A stretch of DNA of 36,542 bases from contig JASBSR010000034.1 in NCBI GenBank assembly GCA_030148865.1, positions 1-36,542 on the forward strand. Direction: 5' to 3'. The first letter of the stretch is position 1, and the number at the start of each line of letters is the position of its first letter. The DNA is from Gammaproteobacteria bacterium. GTDB taxonomy: Bacteria > Pseudomonadota > Gammaproteobacteria > SZUA-229. Position numbers and translations under genes: made by a program. The notes under the pieces were generated by a model that saw nothing but the letters and a program-made list of their open reading frames with translations, did no database searches and was not told where the DNA came from. Below are positions 1-8,929 of the stretch, piece by piece.

Positions 1-158
1 GGGCTGGTATAACGATAGGAAAATGTTTTCACCCCGGTAGCACCGCACTTCACGCGCAAACCCGCGTTTTCCCCTGTATCGGCCTTGATCTTATCTCCCG
101 GCTTCATCACTTCCACTGTTCTGGAAGATAGAGGTTTGGTATTCTGTGCTGTTCCCAT
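1..158 (-). CDS. Tyrosine-recombinase integrase, N-terminal fragment (DUF4102 arm-binding type)
   Basis: The minus strand from the ATG at 158 stays open to the window edge and gives 52 residues plus a partial codon. It has the layout of the N-terminal arm-DNA-binding domain of P4-type integrases: an early KPLSSRTVEVMKPGDKIKAD stretch, then GLRVKCGATGVKTFSYRY, which matches the family's G-L-x-V-x-x-x-G-x-K-x-F-x-x-R-Y pattern. A ribosome-binding site (AAGAGGA) lies a few bases upstream of the ATG. Such enzymes integrate and excise genomic islands and prophages. The catalytic domain is outside the window, so completeness cannot be judged. The gene points away from mutS, which suggests that mutS lies just outside one end of an island. 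Confidence 0.8.
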   Translation of the reverse strand, partial: MGTAQNTKPLSSRTVEVMKPGDKIKADTGENAGLRVKCGATGVKTFSYRYTS

Positions 159-186
159 GGGTATCCTCTTGAATTTGTTTCAGCTT

Positions 187-307
187 GTGCGACTCACTGA
201 GAAAAAGTGTAACCTGTGGGCCTAAACAAAAATTTACTCCAATACAGGTTACACTTCAAGTTACACTTTTTCGTGAGATTGGATGATATTCCATGAGATT
301 CACTGAG
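187..307. repeat. Integrase leader with inverted and direct repeats (candidate arm/att region)
   Basis: Three copies of the heptamer GTTACAC occur: inverted at 207-213 and direct at 248-254 and 260-266. The arm at 201-217 is complementary both to 244-256 and to 260-272, so two alternative hairpins are possible. Outside these, GACTCACTGAG (191-201) and GATTCACTGAG (297-307) form a near-perfect direct repeat, and TGAGATT is repeated at 274-280 and 294-300. Short repeated heptamers in front of an integrase gene are what arm-type integrase sites look like, and the outer repeat could be part of an attachment core. The role is inferred; no second att copy is visible in the window. Confidence 0.5.
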
Positions 308-371
308 ACGGCAAGAGACAACGAAATAATATAAAATCTTTATAAATCAATAATATGAACAGTATAACAGC

Positions 372-2939
372 ATGAGTTTAAAAGAAATAAACGGGCAGCA
401 CACGCCGATGATGCAACAATACTTGCGCATCAAGGCGGACTATCCCGACACCCTGCTGTTCTACCGCATGGGCGATTTTTACGAACTGTTTTTCGATGAC
501 GCGCGCAAGGCGGCAAAGCTGCTCGATATCACGCTGACTGCGCGTGGCCAGTCGAACGGCAAACCCGTTCCCATGGCCGGGGTGCCACACCACGCCGCAG
601 AAAACTATCTCGCGCGTCTGATTCGCTGCGGTGAGTCAGTGGCTATCTGCGAGCAGACCAGCGATCCAGCCATCAGCAACAAAGGCCCGGTCGAGCGCGC
701 CGTGCAACGTATCATTACCCCCGGCACGGTGACCGATGATTCGCTGCTGGACGATCGCCGTGACAATCTGCTGGTAGCGGTGCATCAATCCGACTCGAAC
801 TTTGGCATCGCCAGTCTCGACATCAGCGGCGGCCATTTCAGCGTGCTACAACTCGATTCCAGCGAGCGCCTGCTCGCCGAACTGCAGCGCCTGAATCCGG
901 CCGAACTGCTCTACGCTGAAGATGCCGCTCAGGTCGAAACTCTGCTGCAGAGCTTTACCACACCATCGCGCCGCCAGCCACCGTGGTGGTTCGATATCGA
1001 CAGTGCGACACGTGCGCTGTGCGAACAGTTCGGCACTCGCGATCTCGCCGGCTTCGGCTGTGAGCAAATGCCCGCTGCGATCATGGCCGCCGGCTGTTTG
1101 CTGCACTACGCGCGCGACACCCAGCGCACGGCATTACCGCACATCAGCAGTCTGCGCGTAGAAAATGTCGCTTCCAGCGTGGTGCTCGACGCGGCCAGCC
1201 GACGTAATCTGGAAATCGAATTCAATCTTTCCGGCGGCACCGACAATACGCTGTGCGCCGTGCTCGATCACACCACCACCGCCATGGGCAGTCGTTGTTT
1301 GCGCCGCTGGCTGCATCAACCACTGCGCGATCGCGAATTACTGCAACAACGCCACAGCGCGATCGGTGAGCTGATCGGCTCCAGGCATTATCGCGACCTG
1401 CAGCATAGTCTGCATCAGATCGGTGACATCGAACGCATCATGACCCGGGTGGCGCTGCGCTCGGCGCGACCGCGCGATCTCGACACCCTGCGCCAGTCGC
1501 TGCAGATTCTGCCCGAGGTGCAGCAGGTAGTGGCGATGGCGCATTCACCATTATTGCGCGCGCTCAGCGAGCGCATCGCCGAACACCCGAACACCGTCGC
1601 ACTATTACAGTCTGCGGTGCGGGAAAATCCACCAGTACTGATCCGCGACGGTGGCGTCATCGCCGAAGGCTACCATGCCGAACTGGACGAGCTGCGCGCC
1701 CTGAGCCAGCACGTGGATAATTTCCTGATCGAGCTGGAACAACGCGAGCGTGAACGCACCGGCATTAAAACGCTGAAAGTGAGTTACAATCGGGTACACG
1801 GTTATTACATCGAAGTCAGCCGCGCGCAGTCGGGCGACCTGCCCGAGGACTATGTGCGTCGCCAGACCTTAAAAGGTGCCGAGCGTTATATCACCGCCGA
1901 ACTCAAGGGCTACGAAGACAAGGTACTGAGCGCGCGCGAACGTTCGCTGGCGCTGGAAAAATCGCTCTACGAGGCGCTGCTGGAAACCCTGCTCGCCAGT
2001 CTCACACCGTTGCAGGACAGTGCCCGTGGCCTCGCCGAACTCGACAGCCTGGCCTGTCTCGCGGAACGCGCCGATCATCTCGACTACTGCTGCCCCGAGC
2101 TCTGCGATAAACCCGGAGTCCATATCAAGGAGGGCCGCCACCCGGTGGTCGAACAGGTGCGCACAGAAACATTTATCGCCAACGACACTCTGCTTAGTGA
2201 CAGCAAGCGCATGAACATTATCACCGGCCCCAATATGGGCGGTAAATCCACCTATATGCGCCAGAGCGCGCTGATTGTGCTGCTCGCCTGCAGCGGCAGT
2301 TATGTGCCGGCGAAGCGCGCGGTGATCGGGCCGATCGATCGCATTTTTACCCGCATCGGCGCTGCCGATGATCTCGCCAGCGGGCGTTCGACCTTCATGG
2401 TGGAAATGACCGAGGCCGCCAATATTCTCAACAACGCCAGCGAACACAGTCTGGTACTAATGGATGAAATCGGCCGTGGCACCAGCACTTTCGATGGCCT
2501 CTCGCTGGCCTGGGCCTGCGCGCATCATCTGGCACAGAAAAATCGCTCCTATTGTTTATTCGCGACCCATTATTTTGAGCTCACTGCGCTGCCCGATGAA
2601 ATCGCCGGCATTGCCAATGTCCATATCGATGCTGTTGAACACGGCGAGCGCATTGTGTTTTTGCACACGGTAAAACCCGGCCCCGCCAACCAGAGTTATG
2701 GTTTACAGGTGGCACAACTCGCCGGCGTGCCGCACATGGCTATCGAGCTGGCGCGCAAAAAGCTGGTCGAGCTGGAACAACAAAGCGTGGCAGCACACCA
2801 CAACACCGGCCAGTTCGAAATGTTCAGCGATCGCGCACATCCCGTGCTGGAACGCATCCAGGAACTTGATGTCGATGCGCTGACCCCAAAACAGGCACAC
2901 GACCTGCTCTACCAGCTAAAAAAAGACAGCCGCAAATGA
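372..2939 (+). CDS. mutS: DNA mismatch repair protein MutS
   Basis: MutS binds mismatches and small loops in newly replicated DNA and recruits MutL. The 855-aa product matches the usual length of about 850. The mismatch-reading Phe-x-Glu motif is present at F36-x-E38 (within DFYELF), at the same positions as in E. coli. The Walker A motif GPNMGGKST is at residues 619-627, followed by a Walker B stretch ([12 protein letters not shown]) and a C-terminal helix-turn-helix and dimerisation region ([19 protein letters not shown]). No obvious Shine-Dalgarno sequence precedes the ATG, but the first residues match the family. nadK and recN follow on the same strand. The gene is complete. Confidence 0.97.
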   Translation: MSLKEINGQHTPMMQQYLRIKADYPDTLLFYRMGDFYELFFDDARKAAKLLDITLTARGQSNGKPVPMAGVPHHAAENYLARLIRCGESVAICEQTSDPAISNKGPVERAVQRIITPGTVTDDSLLDDRRDNLLVAVHQSDSNFGIASLDISGGHFSVLQLDSSERLLAELQRLNPAELLYAEDAAQVETLLQSFTTPSRRQPPWWFDIDSATRALCEQFGTRDLAGFGCEQMPAAIMAAGCLLHYARDTQRTALPHISSLRVENVASSVVLDAASRRNLEIEFNLSGGTDNTLCAVLDHTTTAMGSRCLRRWLHQPLRDRELLQQRHSAIGELIGSRHYRDLQHSLHQIGDIERIMTRVALRSARPRDLDTLRQSLQILPEVQQVVAMAHSPLLRALSERIAEHPNTVALLQSAVRENPPVLIRDGGVIAEGYHAELDELRALSQHVDNFLIELEQRERERTGIKTLKVSYNRVHGYYIEVSRAQSGDLPEDYVRRQTLKGAERYITAELKGYEDKVLSARERSLALEKSLYEALLETLLASLTPLQDSARGLAELDSLACLAERADHLDYCCPELCDKPGVHIKEGRHPVVEQVRTETFIANDTLLSDSKRMNIITGPNMGGKSTYMRQSALIVLLACSGSYVPAKRAVIGPIDRIFTRIGAADDLASGRSTFMVEMTEAANILNNASEHSLVLMDEIGRGTSTFDGLSLAWACAHHLAQKNRSYCLFATHYFELTALPDEIAGIANVHIDAVEHGERIVFLHTVKPGPANQSYGLQVAQLAGVPHMAIELARKKLVELEQQSVAAHHNTGQFEMFSDRAHPVLERIQELDVDALTPKQAHDLLYQLKKDSRK

Positions 2940-2973
2940 TGGCGCGCTTTAACCGACGTGATAATGTAAGGCC

Positions 2974-3843
2974 ATGCAATTTAATACCATAGGAATCATC
3001 GTCAAGCCCGAAGCCGTGGTTGTCACAGATACGCTTGCACATCTACTCGCCTATCTCAAAAACAAAAAACTCAGAGTGCTGCTCGACGAGAGCGCGCAGG
3101 GTCTTTGCCAGCAAAATCAGACTATTGTAAATCGTGCGCAACTGGCGAAACAAAGTGACCTGGTGATTACCATTGGCGGTGACGGCACCATTCTCAACGC
3201 CGCGCGTTCGATAGCCGATGAAGATGTGCCACTGGTGGGGATCAACATCGGTCGCCTGGGTTTCCTCGCTGATGTACCGCCGAATGATTTCGAAACTGCG
3301 CTGGATAAAATTCTCGCCGGCGATTATTTAAAAGCCGAGCGTTTCATGCTCAGCGCCAGCGTCCAGCGCGACGGAAAAACATTATTCAGTTCCGACGCGC
3401 TCAACGATGTGGTCATGCACGTGCGCAATGTTGCCCGCATGATTGATTTTGAAACTCGCGTCGATGGTAAACACGTTAACCACCAGCGTGCCGATGGTTT
3501 TATTGTCGCCACCCCGACCGGTTCGACTGCGTATGCACTCTCCAGTGGCGGTCCGATTCTGCACGCCGGTTTACAGGCGATCGCGCTGGTGCCAATTTGT
3601 CCGCACACTCTGAGCAGCCGTCCGCTGGTGGTAAAAGCGGATGCCGTGATTGAAATTATTGTCGGTGATACCGGACAGGCGATTGCGCAGGTCACCTGCG
3701 ATGGCCAGACCTCATTCGATGTCATCCACGGCGATGTCATCAAGGTACAGCGCAAAACAAAATTACTCACACTTTTACACCCGCCCGGGCATAGTTATTT
3801 TGAGATTTTGCGTGCCAAGCTACACTGGAATAAAAACAGTTAG
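2974..3843 (+). CDS. nadK: NAD kinase
   Basis: NadK phosphorylates NAD to NADP in the cytoplasm. The 289-aa protein carries the catalytic GGDGT motif at residues 68-72 and the second conserved block (RADGFIVATPTGSTAYALSS) in which the family binds NAD and ATP. The ATG is preceded by GTAAGG and follows the mutS stop by 34 bases. recN begins 8 bases after the stop. The nadK-recN pair is conserved in gammaproteobacteria, which supports both calls and suggests co-transcription. Confidence 0.96.
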   Translation: MQFNTIGIIVKPEAVVVTDTLAHLLAYLKNKKLRVLLDESAQGLCQQNQTIVNRAQLAKQSDLVITIGGDGTILNAARSIADEDVPLVGINIGRLGFLADVPPNDFETALDKILAGDYLKAERFMLSASVQRDGKTLFSSDALNDVVMHVRNVARMIDFETRVDGKHVNHQRADGFIVATPTGSTAYALSSGGPILHAGLQAIALVPICPHTLSSRPLVVKADAVIEIIVGDTGQAIAQVTCDGQTSFDVIHGDVIKVQRKTKLLTLLHPPGHSYFEILRAKLHWNKNS

Positions 3844-3851
3844 AGTTTTAT

Positions 3852-5525
3852 ATGCTGACACACTTAACGATTCGCAATTACGCCATCATCGATCAGCTGG
3901 AACTGGCGTTTAACCACGGACTGACCGCGCTCACCGGTGAAACCGGCGCCGGTAAATCGATTCTGCTTGGTGCTCTGGGTCTGGTGCTGGGTGATCGCGC
4001 TGATTCTGACAGCATTAAGCAGGGCTCAGATCACGCCGAAGTTGTTGCCGAGTTCGCCATCAATCAGCTCAATAATGTCAGCGTCTGGCTGGTCGAAAAT
4101 GAACTCAATGCTGACGATGAATGTATATTACGCCGTCGCGTAGCCGTCGACGGTCGTTCTCGCGCCTACATCAATGGCACTCCAGTGACCTTGCAACTGC
4201 TGCGTGAACTCGGTGAAATGCTAATCGATATTCATGGTCAGCACGAACACCAGTCGTTAATGAAAGCCGTAGTGCAACGTCAGTTGCTTGATGATTTTTC
4301 CGGCCATCGCGAGCTCATGGAAAACGTGAGCAATGTATACGTAGAGCTAAAGCTGGTGGAAGAACAGCTCGAGCATCTGCAAAACAGCACCAGCGAAAAC
4401 AATCACCGCATTGACCTGTTGCGCTTTCAGACCCAGGAACTCGACGCACTGGCATTACGCGAACACGAAGTCAAAGACCTGAATGAACAACATGCGCGAC
4501 TCGCCAATGCTGAACGTCTGACCAGTAACAGCCAGCAGGCACTGGATATGTTGCAGCAAAATGACGAACACAATATTCAATCATCGCTGGCGCGCGTGCA
4601 ACACAGCATTCAGCAGCTCGCTGAACTCGATGATGCGCTCGAGCCGGTCAGCGAAATGCTCAACGAAGCTCTGACTCAGGTCGATGAAGCGATTAGCGAA
4701 TTGCAGCACTACACCGATTCCCTCGATCTCGACGGCAGCGAACTGGCTGAAGTCGAACAACGCCTGCAGGCAATTCATGATATTGCGCGCAAGCACCGCG
4801 TCGAACCTGAAACCCTCATCGACGTTCATCACCAGCTGGTTCAGGAACTGAATGATCTCGATCATGCAGACGAACGCCTCGACGAGTTACTGAAAAATTC
4901 AGCGAAGCTCAACCAGCGCTATCGCGAAGCCGCAGAAAAACTCAGCGCCAGCCGTAAATTGTTTGCCGCGAAACTGGACAAAAAAATTACCCAGGCGATG
5001 CAAACTCTGGGCATGCGCGGCGGCAAATTTCTAATCAAGGTGGTGTCATCAGCCAGTAAAACTACAGCACACGGCGTCGACAATATCGAATTCGAGGTCA
5101 CCGCCAACAGCGGCCAGGCCTGCAAGGCACTTTCGCGGGTGGCATCCGGTGGCGAGCTGGCACGTATCAGTCTGGCGATTCAGATGATCACCGCCAGCCA
5201 CAGTAAAATTCACAGCCTGATATTTGACGAAGTCGATAGTGGTGTTGGTGGTGGTATCGCTGAAATCGTGGGCCAGCATTTACGCGCGCTGGGCACCGCC
5301 AATCAGGTACTGTGCATCACGCATTTGCCGCAGGTGGCCTCACAGGCGCACCAGCATTTGCGGGTGCTGAAACAGAGCCGTGGAAAAACCCCCCGCACTC
5401 AGGTTGAAATACTGGATGACAAACAGCGAATAGAAGAAATTGCACGTATGCTGAGCGGTGTCACAATCACACAGCAGTCATTGGCGCACGCCGAAGAAAT
5501 GATCAGCCGCGCAGAAAACAGCTAA
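3852..5525 (+). CDS. recN: DNA repair protein RecN
   Basis: RecN is an SMC-like ATPase that helps recombinational repair of double-strand breaks. The 557-aa product has the N-terminal Walker A (GETGAGKSILLGALGLVLGD) and a central region rich in Gln, Glu and Leu that fits the coiled-coil arms. The C-terminal half has the ABC signature (ALSRVASGGELARISLA) and Walker B (SLIFDEVDSGVGG), then the HLPQVASQA block typical of RecN. The length is normal (E. coli 553). The ATG is the first in the frame and no strong ribosome-binding site is visible. I see no SOS box in the few bases before it, so expression may depend on the upstream genes. Confidence 0.96.
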   Translation: MLTHLTIRNYAIIDQLELAFNHGLTALTGETGAGKSILLGALGLVLGDRADSDSIKQGSDHAEVVAEFAINQLNNVSVWLVENELNADDECILRRRVAVDGRSRAYINGTPVTLQLLRELGEMLIDIHGQHEHQSLMKAVVQRQLLDDFSGHRELMENVSNVYVELKLVEEQLEHLQNSTSENNHRIDLLRFQTQELDALALREHEVKDLNEQHARLANAERLTSNSQQALDMLQQNDEHNIQSSLARVQHSIQQLAELDDALEPVSEMLNEALTQVDEAISELQHYTDSLDLDGSELAEVEQRLQAIHDIARKHRVEPETLIDVHHQLVQELNDLDHADERLDELLKNSAKLNQRYREAAEKLSASRKLFAAKLDKKITQAMQTLGMRGGKFLIKVVSSASKTTAHGVDNIEFEVTANSGQACKALSRVASGGELARISLAIQMITASHSKIHSLIFDEVDSGVGGGIAEIVGQHLRALGTANQVLCITHLPQVASQAHQHLRVLKQSRGKTPRTQVEILDDKQRIEEIARMLSGVTITQQSLAHAEEMISRAENS

Positions 5526-5866
5526 CCACCGGCCAGGTGCATATCAGGCCGATGCTGGCATTGCGAAAAAATATAAAAAAGTTAGTCCGCAAATAACGCG
5601 AATAAAATTGGTCGCCTGGGTTGGGATTCACCTGGCCCACCCCAGGCTACAAGCCTGATGTTTTAGCTTGGCGTATTTCGCGGCAGACAGTCAGTTTTTT
5701 TATAAAAACCATAACCTGTCATAGCAGCATGCGGGAATGATGAAAAACACTGATGTAATAGCACCGAGATGGCCACTGACAGAACGTCAGTCGCCAGTTT
5801 CTATGGATTCTTCAGGCTATCTATAGCTAGCGCGGAAGGACAGTTTGCTCCCGCCAGGCCGCCAGT
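5526..5866. other. Gene-free stretch between recN and the cold-shock gene
   Basis: No credible gene was found in these 341 bases. They hold a dispersed-repeat-like palindrome (5614-5657) and an imperfect hairpin with arms ACTGAC and GTCAGT (5775-5791). The hairpin could end transcription of the minus-strand cold-shock gene, but no T-tract follows it. A 29-codon frame starting at 5737 has nothing to support it. Confidence 0.6.
5614..5657. repeat. Overlapping palindromes after recN
   Basis: The arm at 5614-5625 pairs with 5636-5647 (11 of 12 bases). The end of that second arm also starts a separate perfect hairpin, CAGGCT-ACA-AGCCTG (5643-5657). The two structures share bases and would compete. 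Read on the minus strand, the unit contains AGGCTTGTAGCCTGGGG, resembling short palindromic repeats scattered between genes in many proteobacteria. It could also act as a weak terminator for recN, since ATGTTTTA follows. Confidence 0.5.
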
Positions 5867-6076
5867 TCAGCAGGGAACTACATCCTCAGCCTGAAATCCT
5901 TTTTCACCCTTGATGACACTGAACTCAACCTGTTGACCGTCATTCAATGTGCGATAACCCTCACCGCGAATCTGGTTGAAATGAACAAAAACATCCTCAC
6001 CATCTTTTCTTTCAATAAAACCAAACCCTTTGGAATTATTAAACCATTTAACCGTACCGGTTTCACGCTCTGCCAT
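5867..6076 (-). CDS. Cold-shock domain protein (CspA family)
   Basis: This 69-aa OB-fold protein would bind single-stranded RNA or DNA. It has the [20 protein letters not shown] core containing the RNP1 motif (KGFGFI), then the RNP2 stretch VFVHF and a normal C-terminus. The frame extends five codons upstream, but the ATG at 6076 has a GGAG ribosome-binding site eight bases before it and gives the standard [12 protein letters not shown] start. A -10 box (TATAAT, 6149-6154) overlapping the downstream flank of a palindrome gives a leader of about 65 bases. It is a single gene, not co-transcribed with its neighbours. Which Csp paralogue it is, and whether it is cold-induced, cannot be told. Confidence 0.93.
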   Translation of the reverse strand: MAERETGTVKWFNNSKGFGFIERKDGEDVFVHFNQIRGEGYRTLNDGQQVEFSVIKGEKGFQAEDVVPC

Positions 6077-6148
6077 TACAGCTCCACACAATCATTTAAT
6101 GGAGGCAACATTCTATATCAGCATTTGCGAGCAATACAACGGAAGATT

Positions 6149-6180
6149 ATTATAAAACAATACATTAGAATATTAATGTA
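6149..6180 (-). promoter_or_regulatory. Candidate promoter and operator-like palindrome of the cold-shock gene
   Basis: On the minus strand a perfect TATAAT lies at 6154-6149, about 70 bases before the ATG. Immediately upstream, TACATTA (6161-6167) and TAATGTA (6174-6180) form a perfect 7-bp inverted repeat with a 6-base spacer, over the -35 position. No good -35 hexamer is seen. The palindrome could be an operator; this is inferred. Confidence 0.4.
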
Positions 6181-6216
6181 CTGTGAATTATTGTCGCCTT
6201 GTTGCTTCCTGTCAGC

Positions 6217-6237
6217 GAAAAACCCGGTCTTCCGGGC
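6217..6237 (-). terminator. Rho-independent terminator of the fabH operon
   Basis: Read on the minus strand, CCCGG-AAGA-CCGGG is followed directly by TTTTT. It lies about 90 bases after the stop of the VOC-family gene and closes the yceD-rpmF-plsX-fabH-VOC series. Confidence 0.8.
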
Positions 6238-6327
6238 GAGGCCTGGAGCGACTCGGTTGCTGGATCTATGACTATCGATCCCGGGTCAGAATACAACCCA
6301 GTGAGCACATCGGAGCCTGCCGCAGAA

Positions 6328-6690
6328 TCAGGTTTTCTCACCAATGCTCAGGCGATGCCCGTCAGGATCGTCTATCTCGAACTCACGCATACCATAGGCA
6401 GTGGTTTTTATCTCACCTGGACCGAGTCCACGTGCCTGCAAAAAATGATGCAAAGCAGTAATATCATCGGTATAAAGATACAGTCGCAGTGCCTGAGTCT
6501 CAGGCTGAGGCTTGTAGCGGGTTTTTTCCAGCATTAAAAAACAGCTACCCGATACCAGATAGACCCATTCGACGCCCTGTTCGGAACGCCGCTGCCTGAT
6601 AATGACGAAATGTAACGCCGACTGGTAAAAAGCCAGACAGGCTTCGAGTTGAGTGCAGGCGAGAACTGGAACGCTGCCCGTGAGTTTCAT
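6328..6690 (-). CDS. VOC-family (glyoxalase/bleomycin-resistance fold) protein
   Basis: This 120-aa protein fits a single vicinal-oxygen-chelate module pair. The N-terminal half has VPVLACTQLEACLAFYQSAL (strand then helix), followed by VEWVYLVSGSCFLMLEK. The C-terminal half has LRLYLYTDDITALHHFLQ and ends with the family's FEIDDPDGHRLSIGE signature, whose Glu/His positions bind metal in catalytic members. The substrate is unknown. The ATG lies six bases after the fabH stop, so it is the last gene of that transcript, in the place where fabD often follows fabH. It could be a glyoxalase-like enzyme or a small-molecule-binding protein. Confidence 0.8.
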   Translation of the reverse strand: MKLTGSVPVLACTQLEACLAFYQSALHFVIIRQRRSEQGVEWVYLVSGSCFLMLEKTRYKPQPETQALRLYLYTDDITALHHFLQARGLGPGEIKTTAYGMREFEIDDPDGHRLSIGEKT

Positions 6691-6696
6691 CGCGAA

Positions 6697-7665
6697 TTAA
6701 TAACGGATTAAGGCCGAGCCCCAGGTAAAACCACCACCAAACGCTTCCAGTAATAAAATTTCACCACGCCTGATACGACCATCACGAACCGCTGCATCCA
6801 GCGCCAATGGTACTGAAGCGGCCGAGGTATTACCGTGCTTATTAACCGTGATCACCACATTATCCGTACTCAGGCCGAGTTTCTTTGCGGTAGCCTTAAT
6901 GATGCGCAAATTCGCCTGATGTGGCACCAGCCAGTCGACATCGGATTTTTTTAGATGATTGGCTGCTAAAGTTTCATCAACAATGCGACCCAGCGTGTTG
7001 ACCGCCATCTTGAAAACTTCATTACCCTTCATGCTGATGCCGCCATTGCCGTCGAGCAATTGACTGGCCTTGGTAGAAACACCGTAATTCACAGTCAGCA
7101 AGCTTTCATAACTACCATCAGCGTGTAAATGTGAAGACAGAATACCGGGTTCGTCGCTGGCTTCAAGAATCACCGCGCCCGCACCATCACCAAATAACAC
7201 GCAGGTACCTCGATCCGTCCAGTCAACCACGCGTGACAGAGTTTCAGCGCCAACAATCAATGCGCACTGGTTTGAACCCGAGCGGAAAAAACGATCGGCA
7301 ATACCAAGCGCATACACAAAACCGGTACATACCGCCTGCACATCAAAAGCTGTGCAACCATGAATATCGAGACGCTGCTGCAACAAACAGGCAGTGCTGG
7401 GGAACACACGATCCGGCGTGGTGGTGGCAACAATGATCAGGTCGACGTCGGCCGCAGTTTTACCCGCTGCCTCCATGGCACGACGCGCAGCATGCTCCGC
7501 CAGATCGACTGTAAATTCGTTCTCGGCGGCAATGTGGCGCTGCTCAATCCCCGTGCGATCACGAATCCATTCGTCGCTGGTCTCAACCATGGCTGCCAGA
7601 TCGTTATTGGTTAAAACTTTTTCGGGTAAGTAACTACCTGTCCCGGTAATCTTTGCGTAGCTCAA
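6697..7665 (-). CDS. fabH: 3-oxoacyl-ACP synthase III
   Basis: FabH condenses acetyl-CoA with malonyl-ACP to start fatty-acid synthesis. The 322-aa protein has the catalytic triad Cys113 (AVCTGF), His249 (PHQAN) and Asn279 (KHGNTSAAS), and the glycine-rich C-terminal end ([15 protein letters not shown]). Its start codon is TTG, sharing four bases (TTGA) with the plsX stop. A GGAG about nine bases upstream lies inside plsX. Such overlap suggests translational coupling. The usual downstream partners fabD, fabG and acpP are absent here; a VOC-family gene and a terminator follow. Confidence 0.97.
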   Translation of the reverse strand: MSYAKITGTGSYLPEKVLTNNDLAAMVETSDEWIRDRTGIEQRHIAAENEFTVDLAEHAARRAMEAAGKTAADVDLIIVATTTPDRVFPSTACLLQQRLDIHGCTAFDVQAVCTGFVYALGIADRFFRSGSNQCALIVGAETLSRVVDWTDRGTCVLFGDGAGAVILEASDEPGILSSHLHADGSYESLLTVNYGVSTKASQLLDGNGGISMKGNEVFKMAVNTLGRIVDETLAANHLKKSDVDWLVPHQANLRIIKATAKKLGLSTDNVVITVNKHGNTSAASVPLALDAAVRDGRIRRGEILLLEAFGGGFTWGSALIRY

Positions 7666-8684
7666 ACCACCCGCTCCAGTATAGGCTCCATGCGCTCGCG
7701 GATGTGCTGCGGCACAGATTTACGAATTTCCAGCAAAGCAATTTCGATCGCATTGCCATAGGCAAAAACATCGGCACTACCGTGGCTCTTGATGACTATG
7801 CCCTGCAAACCGAGCATACTCGCACCGTTGTAACAACGCGGGTCGATACGTTTACGAAATGCCTTGAGCACCGGCATCGCTACCAATGCTACAAGCCTGT
7901 TACGCCAGTTGCGTTTGAATTCTTCGCGCATGAAATGACTAATCATTTTCGCCACACCTTCAGAAGATTTCAGCGAGACATTACCGACAAAACCGTCGCA
8001 GACAATGACATCGACGCTGCCATTATATATATCATCGCCTTCGACAAAGCCGACATAGTTAATCGGCGCTGTTTGCAATAGCGCATCGGCCTGCTTGGTT
8101 AGCGCATTTCCTTTCATCGCTTCGGTGCCAATATTCAGCAATCCAACACGCGGGCGTGCGGTGTTATCGATTGCCTCGGCGAGCACCGAGCCCATAATTG
8201 CAAACTGGAATAGATGCTCGGCGGTACAATCTACATTGGCGCCCAGATCGAGCATATGCGTGTGTCCACTAATCGAAGGCAGTGTGGTGCTAATTGCTGG
8301 ACGGTCGATACCAGGCAGTGTTTTCAGGACAAACTTTGCTGTACCCATTAAGGCACCGGTATTGCCGGCACTGACCACTGCCTGTGCCTGACCTGCCTGC
8401 ACCAGATTAATCGCCACACGCATCGACGAATCTTTTTTCTTGCGAATCGCCAGGCCGGGCTCGTCGTGCATTTCGACCACTTCTGAGGCGTGGCGAATTT
8501 CAATACGATCACTCAGGACCATATTGTGCAGACGAGCACAAGCATTTATTCTGCCACTGTCACCTACCAGAATAATACGAACATCCTGGCGCTTTTTTAC
8601 CACCTGCACCGCTGCCGGGAGCACAACGTCGGGCCCGAAATCACCACCCATTGCATCGAGTGCAATGGTCGCCAGCTCAACCAT
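7662..8684 (-). CDS. plsX: Phosphate acyltransferase PlsX
   Basis: PlsX makes acyl-phosphate from acyl-ACP for phospholipid synthesis at the inner face of the membrane. The 340-aa product begins with the family's [19 protein letters not shown], then has [13 protein letters not shown] and later [17 protein letters not shown], all typical of PlsX. The length is normal. It lies between rpmF and fabH, the standard gammaproteobacterial order, and overlaps fabH by four bases. The ATG is preceded by a weak AGG. Confidence 0.96.
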   Translation of the reverse strand: MVELATIALDAMGGDFGPDVVLPAAVQVVKKRQDVRIILVGDSGRINACARLHNMVLSDRIEIRHASEVVEMHDEPGLAIRKKKDSSMRVAINLVQAGQAQAVVSAGNTGALMGTAKFVLKTLPGIDRPAISTTLPSISGHTHMLDLGANVDCTAEHLFQFAIMGSVLAEAIDNTARPRVGLLNIGTEAMKGNALTKQADALLQTAPINYVGFVEGDDIYNGSVDVIVCDGFVGNVSLKSSEGVAKMISHFMREEFKRNWRNRLVALVAMPVLKAFRKRIDPRCYNGASMLGLQGIVIKSHGSADVFAYGNAIEIALLEIRKSVPQHIRERMEPILERVV

Positions 8685-8722
8685 GTCTGCTGACCTGGCG
8701 TAGCGTCGTAGTCGCTTTAAAA

Positions 8723-8911
8723 CTATTCCTCAATGGCGTCACCGGTCTCAACCACTTTACGACCTTTATAAAAGCCGTCGGCTGTGACATGGTGACGAAG
8801 ATGGGCTTCTCCGGAAGTCGAGTCGGTCGATACTGCCATACCAGTAAGTGCATCGTGTGAACGGCGCATACCGCGTTTGGAACGTGTCTTTCTGTTTTTT
8901 TGAACGGCCAC
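8723..8911 (-). CDS. rpmF: 50S ribosomal protein L32
   Basis: This 62-aa basic protein matches L32, with the diagnostic N-terminal block [15 protein letters not shown] and the later [17 protein letters not shown]. The start is GTG, with a strong AGGAG site about six bases upstream. It is slightly longer than the E. coli protein (57 aa) because of an acidic tail (ETGDAIEE). It follows yceD by 18 bases and precedes plsX, the conserved order. Confidence 0.96.
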   Translation of the reverse strand: MAVQKNRKTRSKRGMRRSHDALTGMAVSTDSTSGEAHLRHHVTADGFYKGRKVVETGDAIEE

Positions 8912-8929
8912 GGATTTCTCCTGCTAAAT

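Noticed and set aside
1-310. tRNA or tmRNA 3' end as the island's insertion site
   Set aside because: No cloverleaf or T-arm sequence such as GGTTCGAATCC was found in this leader.
1869-2447. Antisense open frame of 192 codons inside mutS
   Set aside because: It lies opposite the conserved MutS core, has no family likeness and no ribosome-binding site. It is a by-product of biased codon use.
5737-5826. 29-codon frame between recN and the cold-shock gene
   Set aside because: Only a weak GGGA precedes it, and neither composition nor context supports a gene.
6199-6537. Plus-strand frame of 112 codons over the terminator and VOC gene
   Set aside because: It crosses a clear minus-strand terminator and overlaps a gene with good VOC motifs.
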